A DNA stretch of 64,000 bases from Vibrio mytili (GTDB taxonomy: Bacteria > Pseudomonadota > Gammaproteobacteria > Enterobacterales > Vibrionaceae). The DNA is taken from assembly GCF_000830505.1 (NCBI RefSeq), contig NZ_JXOK01000081.1, positions 1 through 64,000 of the forward strand, in the 5' to 3' direction. The notes below the pieces were generated by a model that worked only from the letters and a program-made list of their open reading frames with translations, had not been told where the DNA came from and made no database searches. A program made the translations under genes and the position numbers. Shown piece after piece: positions 8,541 to 18,453 of this stretch; the first letter of the stretch is position 1, and each line of letters begins with the position of its first letter.

Positions 8541-9019
8541 TCACCACGTATATCGGTGTTGGAACGAATATAGAGCGGGAGCGTCATTGCATGGCGGCTT
8601 ATCAAGAGTTACAAAAGCTTGATGAAGACCTTGTTGTTTCTCCGATATACGAATGTGCACCTATTGGCTTTAATAGTCAGAACTTCTACAACTTTATCAT
8701 TAGGTTACGTACAGGTTTATCAATAGAAGAATTGAGGTCTCATCTTCGTGGGATTGAATTTAAGTGGGGACGAGAGGAAAACGCACAAAAGTATCAGGAT
8801 CGAACACTGGATCTCGATATAGTGTTGTTTGGTGAGTGCGTTTCAAAGCAAAGCCCAGAGTTACCTCGCAGCGATATCTATAAATATCCCTTTGTAACAA
8901 AGCCTCTCTATGATTTGGAGCCTAACTTGGTGATCCCCGGTGATGGCCGCACTGTTGCTGAAATTTGGCAAGCAATGCAGCCAGTTGATTCACTCAAACC
9001 TGTTTCTTTTTCACTTTAA
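8537..9019 (+). CDS. folK: HPPK-family pyrophosphokinase (FolK-like)
   Basis: 160 aa. HPPK pyrophosphorylates 6-hydroxymethyl-dihydropterin with ATP, the step after FolB. Seen: the opening YIGVGTNIERE in place of the usual GSN, a YECAPIGFNSQNFYNF loop and the signature RTLDLDIVLFG. Gene order folB-folK fits the pathway. Vibrios, as I recall, carry another folK beside pcnB and panB, so this may be a second, diverged copy. The changed opening motif and the missing long arginine-rich loop fit that, but only a genome search could confirm it. Confidence 0.85.
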   Translation: MITTYIGVGTNIERERHCMAAYQELQKLDEDLVVSPIYECAPIGFNSQNFYNFIIRLRTGLSIEELRSHLRGIEFKWGREENAQKYQDRTLDLDIVLFGECVSKQSPELPRSDIYKYPFVTKPLYDLEPNLVIPGDGRTVAEIWQAMQPVDSLKPVSFSL

Positions 9020-9033
9020 TTTGAGTTATTTAC

Positions 9034-9837
9034 ATGAGTTATTTTGAAGCCTTTATTTTGGCTCTTATTCAGGGACTGACTGAGTTCCTACCTATTTCGA
9101 GCTCTGCTCACTTGATTTTACCTTCTGCCATTTTTGGTTGGGCAGACCAAGGTTTAGCGTTTGATGTTGCGGTTCACGTTGGTACTTTGATGGCGGTGGT
9201 GATTTACTTCCGTAAAGAGGTCATTTCGTTGTTCAGCGCATTATTTGGCTCAATATTTAAAGGTGAACGAAGCAAAGAAGCGACGTTAGCATGGATGATT
9301 GTGATAGCGACGATCCCCGCTTGTTTCTTCGGCTTTTTCATGAAAGACCTTATTGAGGTTTACTTGCGCAGTGCTTACGTGATTGCTACCACTACAATTG
9401 TGTTTGGTCTGTTGTTATGGTGGGCAGATAAAAATGCTCAACAGAATGCCGATGAATACCAAACTGGTTGGAAAAAAGCGGTCTTTATCGGTGTCGCGCA
9501 AGCATTAGCAATGATTCCAGGGACGTCGCGTTCAGGGGCAACCATTACTGCGGCACTGTACCTTGGTTTTACTCGCGAAGCTGCGGCGCGTTTTTCATTC
9601 TTAATGTCGATTCCGATCATTGCACTTGCTGGTAGCTATCTAGGCATGAAGCTGGTCACCAGTGGTGAACCGATTCATATTGGCTTCCTTCTCACCGGAA
9701 TTATCACTTCGTTTGTGAGTGCGTATATCTGTATTTTCTTCTTCCTTAAGATGATTTCACGTATGGGGATGACGCCATTTGTTATCTACCGCCTCATCTT
9801 GGGTGTGGGTCTGTTCGCCTTCTTGCTGAGCGCCTAA
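9034..9837 (+). CDS. uppP: Undecaprenyl-diphosphate phosphatase
   Basis: Inner-membrane BacA/UppP enzyme that recycles undecaprenyl diphosphate to the monophosphate carrier for peptidoglycan and other envelope polymers; overexpression gives bacitracin resistance in E. coli. 267 aa with seven to eight hydrophobic segments. Both signature loops are intact: QGLTEFLPISSSAHL (glutamates 17 and 21 region) and PGTSRSGATI. It starts 14 nt after folK and closes the folB-folK-uppP unit, followed by a terminator. Confidence 0.96.
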   Translation: MSYFEAFILALIQGLTEFLPISSSAHLILPSAIFGWADQGLAFDVAVHVGTLMAVVIYFRKEVISLFSALFGSIFKGERSKEATLAWMIVIATIPACFFGFFMKDLIEVYLRSAYVIATTTIVFGLLLWWADKNAQQNADEYQTGWKKAVFIGVAQALAMIPGTSRSGATITAALYLGFTREAAARFSFLMSIPIIALAGSYLGMKLVTSGEPIHIGFLLTGIITSFVSAYICIFFFLKMISRMGMTPFVIYRLILGVGLFAFLLSA

Positions 9838-9875
9838 CTTGCTCTTTTTCACGAAAAGATCATGATCGACCAAAT

Positions 9876-9905
9876 AACGTCCGCTCAGTAGAGCGGGCGT
9901 TTTTA
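9876..9905 (+). terminator. Terminator after uppP
   Basis: CCGCTC pairs with GAGCGG around an AGTA loop, extended by ACGT/GCGT, and is followed by TTTTT. Confidence 0.8.
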
Positions 9906-9918
9906 TTGGATTAGAGGC

Positions 9919-9980
9919 TATCTATCGATTTAAGTTATCTATCGATTTAAGTTATTTATCTAGATTAAGCTATTTATCTA
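9919..9980. repeat. Tandem 17-18-nt repeats running into the cca 3' end
   Basis: Two perfect 17-nt copies (9919-9935, 9936-9952; core TATCTATCGATTTAAGT) are followed by an 18-nt variant (9953-9970) and a partial fourth copy that enters the last codons of cca. This looks like slippage duplication and is a possible length-variable locus. Confidence 0.7.
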
Positions 9981-11190
9981 AAACGACTCTTACCGCTTCA
10001 ATGCGGCGTTTTTCTTGCTCATCCCTAATCGAAGGGCCTTTGAATCCATCCCGAATGATTGCCTGAACATCAACGGCAGCAGCAGCCTGATAGGCCTTCC
10101 TGAATAAATCCGCTTGCGGATAAGGTTTATCGGCCAGTCCTTTACGTCCTGCATGATCTGCCTGGCAGCAAAGGAGAATGTCTTCCAGACGTTCAGCTTT
10201 ACGCCACACATCAAACTTGTTGAGAATCTTAACCACGGTTTGCGGTTTTAACTCTGCTGCTCGATGAACATTTGAGTGTTGCTCGCACACCATTAAGGCG
10301 AGGTCTCGAAACTCGTTAGGGACACGAACTCGCGAACAAAGTTTTTTAATTAGGTTTAAGCCCGTATGGCAATGCATTTTATGGCTTGGCCATTCGCTTT
10401 TCGGTGTGACACCTTTACCAAGATCGTGGACTTGTGCTGCGAATCGGACAGGAAGAGAACGGCTGATCTTTGCGGCTTGCTCTGCGACCAATAATGTATG
10501 AATCCCTGTGTCGATCTCAGGATGCCACTGCTCTGGTTGTGGGACGCCAAACAGCGCATCAATTTCGGGTAGCACAACACTCAGAGCACCACAATCACGG
10601 AGTACAGATAAAAAGACATCTGGTCTTGGTGTTGAGAGAGACTTATGCCACTCTAACCAGACGCGTTCTGGCGTCAGCGTTTCGAGTTCTCCCGACTCCG
10701 CTATTTGGCGCATCAATTGTTGAGTTTCTTCTGCGACGGAAAATCCTAATGAGGCTAATTTCGCGGCAAAGCGGGCGACCCGTAACACTCGCAGAGGATC
10801 TTCGGTAAAGGCATCGGAGACATGTCGGAGTAGGCGATGATTAAGGTCGTGCTGGCCACCATAAGGGTCATAGATCTGGCCTTTATCGTCCATTGCCATT
10901 GCGTTGATAGTGAGATCACGACGGATGAGGTCTTCTTCTAATGTGACGCTTTGATCAAAGAAACATTCAAACCCAGTATAACCAGCACCGGATTTTCTTT
11001 CTGTTCTGGCAAGGGCGTGCTCTTCTTTCGTCTCAGGGTGGAGAAATACGGGAAAATCTTTCCCAACCGCGGTATACCCTTTAGCCAGCATCATTTCTGG
11101 TGTAGACCCGACCACTACCCAGTCTTTATCATAGCTATCAAGACCGAGCAATTGATCTCGGACCGCACCACCTACTAAGTAAACTTGCAC
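9970..11190 (-). CDS. cca: CCA-adding tRNA nucleotidyltransferase / phosphohydrolase
   Basis: Builds or repairs the 3' CCA end of tRNA without a template. 406 aa, class II. Seen: LVGGAVRDQLLG, the metal-binding D21/D23 pair in SYDKDWVVVG, RRDLTINAMAMD and PEDPLRVLR-type helices, then an HD domain (AAQVHDLGKG) giving phosphohydrolase activity as in E. coli. Divergent from gspA. Its carboxy-terminal codons overlap a tandem repeat array, so the end may vary between strains. Confidence 0.95.
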   Translation of the reverse strand: MQVYLVGGAVRDQLLGLDSYDKDWVVVGSTPEMMLAKGYTAVGKDFPVFLHPETKEEHALARTERKSGAGYTGFECFFDQSVTLEEDLIRRDLTINAMAMDDKGQIYDPYGGQHDLNHRLLRHVSDAFTEDPLRVLRVARFAAKLASLGFSVAEETQQLMRQIAESGELETLTPERVWLEWHKSLSTPRPDVFLSVLRDCGALSVVLPEIDALFGVPQPEQWHPEIDTGIHTLLVAEQAAKISRSLPVRFAAQVHDLGKGVTPKSEWPSHKMHCHTGLNLIKKLCSRVRVPNEFRDLALMVCEQHSNVHRAAELKPQTVVKILNKFDVWRKAERLEDILLCCQADHAGRKGLADKPYPQADLFRKAYQAAAAVDVQAIIRDGFKGPSIRDEQEKRRIEAVRVVLDK

Positions 11191-11329
11191 GAATTACCTC
11201 TTAATTTATTCATATGCCGTTGGACATTGTAGCAAGCAATGGTACTTTTCTTTACTCCCAACAGCAGATGTATTTATGTTTAGATTGCAAATGAATCCTG
11301 TGTGTGGGGATTTTTAGCTGGAGAGCTTA

Positions 11330-12978
11330 ATGTATAAAGATTTTTTCGGGTTTGTAGAGCAGCCGTTTTCGATTGTTCCAAATTCACGTTATTTATATCT
11401 GAGTCAACGTCATAAAGAGGCGATTACGCATCTCAAAGCTGGGTTGGGAGATGGGGGCGGGTTCGCGATGCTGACGGGAGAAGTTGGCACCGGGAAAACG
11501 ACAGTCGCGAAGGCGATGCTGGCAAACTTGGATGACAGCACCAAAGCCGGATTGATCCTCAACCCTACTTTTTCGAGCCGTGACTTACTCGAGGCGATTT
11601 GTGATGAGTTTAATGTCGCCTACCCACAACAGGCGACATTGAAACAGCTCAATCAGGTGATTCATCAATACTTGCTGCACAACCACAGTTTTGGTTGGCA
11701 AACACTGTTGGTGATTGATGAAGCTCAGCACCTGAGTGCCGACGTGCTTGAGCAGTTACGTTTGCTCACTAATTTAGAAACTGACACCAGAAAGCTACTT
11801 AAAGTGTTGCTGGTGGGGCAGCCAGAACTTCAACGCTTGTTGCAAACCACACAGTTGCGCCAGCTCGCGCAGCGAATTACGGGCCGTTACCACCTGTTGC
11901 CACTTGATGAAAAAGAGACCACGGACTACATCGCATTTCGTTTGCATACGGCAGGGGGTGATCAGCAGTTATTTAATCACAGCTCGACTAAGCAGATTGC
12001 AAAGTACAGTCACGGCATTCCACGTCTTATCAACCTTATCTGTGATAAAGCACTGAACATGAGCTACCACCAGGGCAGTGTGGTGGTTGATAAGAAAACG
12101 GTTTTGCAAGCGTGTGAAGAGGTCATGCAATTTCAGGCAGAAATTTATCAGCAAGATGCTAAATCTGGCCAAAGAATAGCACGGCGATCATTTGTGTGGC
12201 CTGCGTGGGGAACCGTCATGCTCGGCGTCACCGCTGCATTGGGAATTGGCTGGGCAGCACCAATCATACGCTTGATTTACCCCAATTATCTGTCGCGCAT
12301 TTTCCGGTGTTTCAGAAAGAAGACGCTCCGATTCATAAGCCCGTTGCTGCCATGGTTCAGGAACAACTCACCAATCAACAACGTGCGTCATTATTGGCTC
12401 AGAAACAATCCAACCTTGCTGTCAATGACTTGTACCGATTATGGGGATACCGAGCATCAGTGCGTGACAACCTCTGCTTGTCTGAGCCTCAGTCGACGAT
12501 GGTTTGCGAAAGGAAAATGGCGACCTGGCCGTTATTGATACAACAAAACCGTCCTGTGATTTTAGAACTGAATTATCAGGGTGAAATCGGTTATGTGATT
12601 TTGTATGCCATTGGCAACGATAAAGTCGAGGTATTGAATGGTAAGCAGCGTCTACGTTTACCCGCATCTTGGCTTAAACCGCTATGGCAAGGTAATGTTA
12701 TCGAATTATGGGAAGCGCCACTCAAAGGCACATTGCGTGTCGACATGGAGGGCCCCGCGATTGAAGTGTTAGATGAATTGCTGTCGAAAGCGGTGAGTGA
12801 GCCGCCTTTAGGAACGTCAACGTTTGATGGTGCGATGAAAGAGCGTGTGGAATTGTTCCAGCGTTGGCAAGGTATCGCGGTCGATGGTATAGCAGGGCAA
12901 CGTACTCTCGAACGCTTGCAACAGAATGTGCAGCTCAACGCACCGACGCTCAATCGTATTGAAGAGGAAGAAGCATAA
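11330..12978 (+). CDS. gspA: Type II secretion ATPase GspA (ExeA-like); frameshifted in this sequence
   Basis: Inner-membrane AAA+ protein that with GspB helps insert the outer-membrane secretin of type II secretion through peptidoglycan, as shown for Aeromonas ExeAB. Seen: Walker A GEVGTGKT (50-57), Walker B LLVIDEAQ (Asp130-Glu131), a membrane segment near residues 288-305, then in another frame a periplasmic part ending with a peptidoglycan-binding repeat (FQRWQGIAVDGIAGQRTL). The two frames join only if one base is missing near 12260-12268, where the text passes from WAAPI to HTLDLPQLSV. About 549 aa when joined. Stop and gspB start overlap (TAATG). Non-essential in culture, so a real mutation cannot be fully excluded. 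Confidence 0.85.
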
Positions 12979-13661
12979 TGTCGATAGCCAAACATCTCGG
13001 ACTTTTTCTGATTCCCGTTAGTGTGTCTACGTTGGGAGCCGTTTGGTATCTCCAAACGGTAAACTCTGCAAATCATGTAGAACCTTCACCACCGTCATCC
13101 GCTGTCGTTGACGTTAAACAGCCATTTACCGTGCTTGAATACCCAGAGGTAACTCAGTTGGCTCAATTGTCGCGAGAGTGGCCTCAAGCAGAGCTGTCGC
13201 AAGAGATAGGCTCATACTTAGATTCCGCACAGTATAACAGCAGTACGGAAAGTGCAGACGCACCTGTGGCTCAAAATCAAGCGTCATCGTATTCTAGTGA
13301 AGATGATCTAGGGTTGTCTCTGGAGGGCCTTGACTTATCCTCTCTCTCTCCGGATTTAGCGAGAAAGGTCGAAAATGCTATGTCGCAAGGTGATTCACTA
13401 GAATCTCGCAACGCGCCAGTCAATGACTTAGAAAGAAATGCGAAGCAATGGCAGGGTCGTTTGCCTGCGCTTAATTTACAAACCCACATGTACACCAGTG
13501 ATGCTAATCGTCGTTGGGTAAAAATTAATGATGTTGAGTATCATCAAGGGGATGTCGTGGATGGACAAGTGACGTTAAAAGAGATCCAACCGCAAGCCGT
13601 GGTCGTGGAGTTTCAAGGAGAGCAGATCCGAATTCCCGCCCTGTACGAGTGGAATGGATAA
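12978..13661 (+). CDS. gspB: Type II secretion assembly protein GspB
   Basis: 227 aa. One membrane segment near the start (residues 7-24), a low-complexity periplasmic linker rich in Ser, Asp and Glu, and a folded carboxy-terminal domain with the family pattern INDVEYHQGDVVDGQVTL followed by PQAVVVEFQGEQIRIP. Partner of GspA in secretin assembly. Translationally coupled to gspA. The main gsp operon is not in this window, consistent with the separate gspAB locus of Vibrio and Aeromonas. Confidence 0.9.
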   Translation: MSIAKHLGLFLIPVSVSTLGAVWYLQTVNSANHVEPSPPSSAVVDVKQPFTVLEYPEVTQLAQLSREWPQAELSQEIGSYLDSAQYNSSTESADAPVAQNQASSYSSEDDLGLSLEGLDLSSLSPDLARKVENAMSQGDSLESRNAPVNDLERNAKQWQGRLPALNLQTHMYTSDANRRWVKINDVEYHQGDVVDGQVTLKEIQPQAVVVEFQGEQIRIPALYEWNG

Positions 13662-13689
13662 GTGCTGATCTGAGGCAGAGAATAGAAAC

Positions 13690-13722
13690 ACAAAAGGCCA
13701 CATCGTTGTGGCCTTTTGTTTG
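13690..13722. terminator. Bidirectional terminator between gspB and the ygiM-like gene
   Basis: CAAAAGGCCAC (13691-13701) pairs perfectly with GTGGCCTTTTG (13708-13718) around a 6-nt loop. A T-rich stretch follows on either strand, so it can serve both convergent genes. Confidence 0.8.
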
Positions 13723-13750
13723 TATCCGATGCTTTTGTTTGTATCAGATA
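13713..13750. repeat. 19-nt tandem duplication of terminator tail
   Basis: CTTTTGTTTGTATCCGATG (13713-13731) is followed at once by a copy differing at two positions (13732-13750). It duplicates the T-rich tail of the terminator. Confidence 0.6.
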
Positions 13751-13771
13751 ATTTGCTGCGGCGGCAGTCTA

Positions 13772-14383
13772 TTATGCCCAGCCAGCAGGTGAGCGTTTTC
13801 TACGCGGCACAATATGTGGCAGAATCAAACCGAATAACAGCCCAATCCCAGCAACACCGCCACCGTAAGTAAAGTACTTCAGTAGCATGTCATCTTTTTG
13901 TGTATCTAGTTTTGCACGCAATTCGCGGTTTTCTGTCTCAACTGAGGTAAGCTGATCGCTGATTTCAGAGTACTTATGTTCAAGATCTGAAATTTGTTGG
14001 TTGCGGGTTTCTAGTGATGTCACTAAGCCTGCTTTTTCGGTATCAGAAGTCTGACGAGCATTGGCCAGTTGTTCTTTCACTTCTTTCAGTTCTTTCTCGA
14101 TACGAGGAAGACGAATCGCCATGCTTTCTTCATTTGTCACGAACTTACTCTGTACCCAACCAGTACGTCCACGTTCATCCCGAATCTGCGTGTAGCCCGT
14201 CTCTCGGTTGGCATTTAGCAGTTGTACTTTAGAGCCAGCATTCACACTACCGATAATGCGGTATGTGTTGTTTGGACCAGAGTGCATGAAAGTGAATAGT
14301 TCATCAGAAATATAACGGTCTGCTGCCAATGCTGCAGGGGCAGCAAGCAACGTAAATAGAACCGTGATGATTAGTTTTTTCAC
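13772..14383 (-). CDS. YgiM-like SH3 domain membrane protein (TIGR04211 type)
   Basis: 203 aa. Signal peptide (residues 1-20, cleaved after ALAA), a bacterial SH3 domain (about 22-90, with VNAGSKVQLL and GRTGWVQSKFV), a coiled coil (about 90-165) and a membrane segment near 170-188 followed by basic residues (PRRKRS). The layout predicts a protein held in the inner membrane by its tail, with the SH3 domain in the periplasm. The role is not established; periplasmic SH3 domains often bind peptidoglycan. In E. coli ygiM neighbours cca. Confidence 0.85.
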   Translation of the reverse strand: MKKLIITVLFTLLAAPAALAADRYISDELFTFMHSGPNNTYRIIGSVNAGSKVQLLNANRETGYTQIRDERGRTGWVQSKFVTNEESMAIRLPRIEKELKEVKEQLANARQTSDTEKAGLVTSLETRNQQISDLEHKYSEISDQLTSVETENRELRAKLDTQKDDMLLKYFTYGGGVAGIGLLFGLILPHIVPRRKRSPAGWA

Positions 14384-14482
14384 AGTAAATCCCTTAACGA
14401 TCTTTTTGAATACAGCCTTGGCTTCGAATAATGGAAGCCGGAAATAGACGCATAGTATTCAGTTTCAAACTTCGGTGCAACA

Positions 14483-14508
14483 AAGAAGGGAGGCAAAGCC
14501 TCCCTTTC
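14483..14508 (-). terminator. Terminator after pit
   Basis: AAGGGAGGC (14486-14494) and GCCTCCCTT (14498-14506) form a perfect 9-bp stem with a 3-nt loop, followed on the minus strand by TCTTTGTT. Confidence 0.65.
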
Positions 14509-14560
14509 TGTGCGATCGAGTCAATAATGACAAAGCGCTTACATTCTATTGACGGCTCTC

Positions 14561-15819
14561 TTAAGCGAACATCGCTTGGATTCCGTAAAAGAATACCACT
14601 GCCAATAGAGCACCTGCTGGCAAGGTTACAATCCATGATGCCACGATGTTACGAACCACACCAAGGTTCAGGGCCGCAATACCACGAGCAAAACCAACCC
14701 CCAGCACTGCACCAACCAGAGTTTGTGTTGTTGAAATAGGTAGACCAGTACCTGACGCAAGAACAACGGTACAAGCGGTTGCCAACTGAGCGGCAAAACC
14801 ACGGCTTGGCGTTAGCTCTGTAATGCCTGTGCCTACGGTTGCCATTACTTTGTGACCAAGGGTCGCAAGACCAACAACGATACCGATACCACCGAGAGGA
14901 AGAATCCACCATGCAATGCTGCTTTTCGCCGTGATCGTGCCCATGTGCTCTACCGTTGATACAACCGCAGAAAGTGGACCAATCGCATTAGCAACGTCGT
15001 TTGAACCGTGCGCAAATGCCATCGCACAAGCAGTGATAACCATGAGTACGCTGAAGATACCTTCTACACCTGAGAAGCTGTGGTCATCTTCACGGTTGGC
15101 AAATTTCTTCTGGATGTAGAAATAACCGCCGGCCATCACAAGAGCCGACACTGCAGCAGCCCACATCCAGGCTTCACCATTACTAAGGTGCAGACCGACG
15201 TGCTTAAGACCTTTCTTGATGGTAACAAGTGCAATGACCATCGTGGTAATAAACATGTACACCGGAACAAAACGCTTTGCATTGAATAAAGGGTTTTCGG
15301 TGTCAAATATTAGTCGCTGTGCACTGACAAAAATCACGTAGCAAAAAAGCCTGAAATGACTGGGGTGACGATCCAACTGCCAACAATACCTTGAACACTG
15401 CTCCAGTCTACCGCTTCTGTTCCGACCGAAACACAAGCAAAACCGATAATAGCACCGATGATTGAGTGAGTTGTCGATACTGGCCAACCCATGTAGGACG
15501 CAAGCAATAGCCAAGTACCCGCAGCAAGGAGCGCAGACATCATGCCATAGACAAGAACATCGGGTTGGCTGGCAAAGAGAGAGGTTTCAATTACCCCTTT
15601 TCGGATTGTGTCGGTAACTTCGCCACCTGCCAGGTATGCACCTGCAAATTCGAAAATCATCGCGATGATGATGGCTTGTTTTACGGTTAGCGCTTTTGAG
15701 CCTACAGATGTCCCCATTGCATTAGCTACATCATTTGCGCCAATACCAATCGCCATCAGTAAACCAAAAATCGCTGCAACAATAATCAGGACAGTGCCGT
15801 AGTTCGCAAGGATATCCAT
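14561..15819 (-). CDS. pit: Inorganic phosphate transporter, Pit family; frameshifted in this sequence
   Basis: Low-affinity, proton- or sodium-driven phosphate permease of the inner membrane. After correction 419 aa with about ten membrane segments and the duplicated family signature: GANDVANAMGTSVGS in the first half and HGSNDVANAIGP in the second. The frame breaks at 15340: TTTTTTGCTACGTG should read TTTTTTGCTTACGTG (FFAYVIFVSAQ), so one T is missing. It lies downstream of the DUF47 gene in the same direction, the usual pairing for this transporter. Confidence 0.92.
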
Positions 15820-15878
15820 CGTAATACCTAGTTGTTTTATAACAAGCGGAACAAAATTCTACGCACGCCAAATCACAA

Positions 15879-15900
15879 GACGATGAAAATGGTCATCGTC
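15879..15900. other. Intercistronic hairpin between DUF47 gene and pit
   Basis: GACGATGA (15879-15886) pairs with TCATCGTC (15893-15900) around a 6-nt loop, without a T tract. It may stabilise mRNA ends in the two-gene unit; that is inference. Confidence 0.4.
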
Positions 15901-15949
15901 CTTATGATACGTACAGATAATGCTCTTCGTTATTTTGTTAACTTATGTT

Positions 15950-16636
15950 TTAAGATCGAGATAGCATGACTTCCAAGCGAGCACCTACGCGCTGTGCTTG
16001 GTCGGCAATACCACCTACCCATTCAAAAATCTTATACAAGAACATGACATCGATAGGGTTCATGTCCGATTCAATCGCCATTAATTGTTGGCGCAGTTCA
16101 ATCTGCATCGTATCGGTATCATCTTCTATGATATCTAACTGATTAATCATTTCTGCAACCAGAGTTACTTCACGGCCTTTAAAGCCCGTCTCAAGTAATT
16201 CATCAAGTTCGTTAATGACCTTTTGCGCTTGATTTGCAGCGTCAAGACAACGCTGAACGTAAGCGAGGAAGTTGGAGTGGAGTACCTCAGGAATGACAAG
16301 CTGTCGACCATATACACGGCCAGCAATGTCTTTTGCCAAGTTAGCAAGTTTATCCTGTTGAGTCAGGAGCTCAAGCATGTCGGTACGATCGACAGGCATG
16401 AACAAACCGCGAGGCAATTTTAGACGGATTTCACGTTTTAGCACATCCGCTTCTTTCTCTAGATGCGAGATTTGAGCACGGATTTCAGCGGCTTTTTCCC
16501 AGTCACCCTTTGAAGAAACTTCAAAGAATTTCACTAGGTGTGAGCAACATTCGTTGACACACACAACGTGGCGTTGCAAAGGCTTAATCGGGGACTTTGC
16601 AAATAACCCCATAATTGTATTTACTGGCATGGTCAT
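15950..16636 (-). CDS. DUF47 (TIGR00153) PhoU-like protein
   Basis: A 228-aa all-helical protein of the DUF47 family, distantly related to PhoU. It is typically encoded next to pit and thought to modulate Pit-type phosphate transport; direct biochemical proof is limited. Features include a Cys/His-rich start (HVVCVNECCSHLVKFFEV) and KLPRGLFMPVDRTDMLELL. ATGs at 16636 and 16630 both follow TTAGG; spacing slightly favours neither, and family members usually begin MPVNTIMGLFAKSP (16630). Confidence 0.88.
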   Translation of the reverse strand: MTMPVNTIMGLFAKSPIKPLQRHVVCVNECCSHLVKFFEVSSKGDWEKAAEIRAQISHLEKEADVLKREIRLKLPRGLFMPVDRTDMLELLTQQDKLANLAKDIAGRVYGRQLVIPEVLHSNFLAYVQRCLDAANQAQKVINELDELLETGFKGREVTLVAEMINQLDIIEDDTDTMQIELRQQLMAIESDMNPIDVMFLYKIFEWVGGIADQAQRVGARLEVMLSRS

Positions 16637-16842
16637 TCAACCTAATAGCTATAACCTAAAAAAAACATACACCATTTCTTTACTCTTGGCGAAATGTTGA
16701 ACGATGGCTATAAAGGCGCGCATGTTAACGCATTAAATCACTCATTAAAACTGTTTTAGATCATCAATCGGATGATATTTCTCTCTTGCCGTGTGAGAAA
16801 TTACGCAATATCCTCTTTCTATCTGCGTTGAAAGGTATAGAT

Positions 16843-18375
16843 ATGGAAACCGAAATAGAACTGAAGTTTTTTGTTTCTCCCGAGTTTTCAGATATTTTAC
16901 GGGAAAAAATCTCTGAAACAAAAGTTCTTCAGCATAGTTGTCGTGAATTAGGGAACACGTATTTTGATACGGCCGACAATTGGCTACGAAAGCATGACAT
17001 AGGCTTAAGAATCCGCCGTTTTGATGATGTATTTGTGCAAACCGTTAAAACCGCAGGACGTGTCGTCGCGGGTTTACATCAACGACCAGAATATAATGCG
17101 GAGCACGATTGCAATGAGCCTGTGCTTGCGCTGCATCCTGAAGACATCTGGCCACCAGGCAAAGAGGTTGGAACGCTTCAAGCAGAATTGACGCCACTTT
17201 TCTCGACCAACTTTGTTCGTGAGCAATGGCTTATCGGTATGGCGGATGGTAGCCAAGTGGAAGTGGCTTTCGATCAGGGTAACGTCGTTGCGCAAGGGAA
17301 AGATGGAGAAGACGTTCAAGAGCCAATTTGCGAAGTTGAACTTGAACTCAAATCAGGCCAAACGGATGCGCTATTTACTTTAGCTCGCAGCTTTTGTGAG
17401 CATGGCGGGATGCGCCTTGGTAACTTGAGCAAAGCAGCGCGAGGTTACCGCTTAGCAACCAATCACACCGGTGATGAGGTTAAATCCCTCTCTTTGGTCG
17501 ACACGAGTCCAACTGATACCGTCGAATATTGCCTGATTAATTCACTCGAACATGCCTTGTCTCATTGGCATTACCACGAACAAATCTATGCTGAGCGTGA
17601 TTCCGTTCCAGCACTGCGCGAAATCAACAACGCGATTCGTTTTATTCGTCAAACCTTGACGATTTTTGGCGGTGTCGTTCCTCGACGAGCCAGCGCGATT
17701 CTTCGTCAAGAGCTTAAGTGGTTAGAAGAAGAGTTGAGTTGGCTGGACGAGCACGCTCACCTTGAAGAATTGCTTGATGATAAAGGCAATGTGCTGCGCA
17801 AGCTTGATGCTCGCAAGTTTTTGGTGTCTGAGCTCACGCAACAATTACAAGAACTGCCGAGCCGTGAAGACGTTCTAGAGTTGCTCAGCTCTGCGCGCTA
17901 TACCGGTTTACTGCTGGATCTTAGCCGCTGGATTTTAGCACGTGGCTGGCAGCCCTTCTTGGATGAGAAAGCACGCGAAAAAATGGCAAGCAACATAATG
18001 CCATTCTCTATCAAGCAACTAGATCGTACTTGGGCGGAGCTCATTGAAGCTTTCCCAGCTGAGCGTGAGCTATCGGCACAGGATTATGTTGATCAACGTT
18101 ACCGCTTGTTACGCAACCTCTATACGGGGATTGGTTTTGCCATTTTGTATAACAACGAAGAGCGCAACAGCTTTCGTCTCCCTTGGGCAGATCTAGTACA
18201 TGGAATTGATGATCTTTTAATGTTGAATCATCTATTGCCATTAGTTGATATGTTAGAAGATGAAGAGAAAGAACAATTACAGCGTTGGTTGCACCGTCAA
18301 GAGCGGTCGATCCTACATGCTATGGATCAAACCCGAGCCATCAGTATTGAAGCGCAGCCTTACTGGCGAGAGTAA
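16843..18375 (+). CDS. ygiF: Inorganic triphosphatase YgiF (CYTH-CHAD)
   Basis: 510 aa. The amino-terminal CYTH domain has the metal-binding EIELK (Glu4, Glu6, Lys8) and hydrolyses tripolyphosphate in E. coli YgiF. The carboxy half is a helical CHAD domain, rich in His and Arg, which binds polyphosphate (for example FGGVVPRRASAILRQELKWL). Start ATG at 16843 (METEIELKFF) follows GAAAGGTATAG; the upstream 19 codons are not conserved. In E. coli ygiF lies directly before glnE; here a chemoreceptor gene is between them. Confidence 0.93.
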   Translation: METEIELKFFVSPEFSDILREKISETKVLQHSCRELGNTYFDTADNWLRKHDIGLRIRRFDDVFVQTVKTAGRVVAGLHQRPEYNAEHDCNEPVLALHPEDIWPPGKEVGTLQAELTPLFSTNFVREQWLIGMADGSQVEVAFDQGNVVAQGKDGEDVQEPICEVELELKSGQTDALFTLARSFCEHGGMRLGNLSKAARGYRLATNHTGDEVKSLSLVDTSPTDTVEYCLINSLEHALSHWHYHEQIYAERDSVPALREINNAIRFIRQTLTIFGGVVPRRASAILRQELKWLEEELSWLDEHAHLEELLDDKGNVLRKLDARKFLVSELTQQLQELPSREDVLELLSSARYTGLLLDLSRWILARGWQPFLDEKAREKMASNIMPFSIKQLDRTWAELIEAFPAERELSAQDYVDQRYRLLRNLYTGIGFAILYNNEERNSFRLPWADLVHGIDDLLMLNHLLPLVDMLEDEEKEQLQRWLHRQERSILHAMDQTRAISIEAQPYWRE

Positions 18376-18453
18376 TGTGGTCTGCAAAGCGTCATATGGC
18401 CTTTGCATATAAACAGCGTTAACGTATCTGGACACGATCAGAGCGCATCATCG

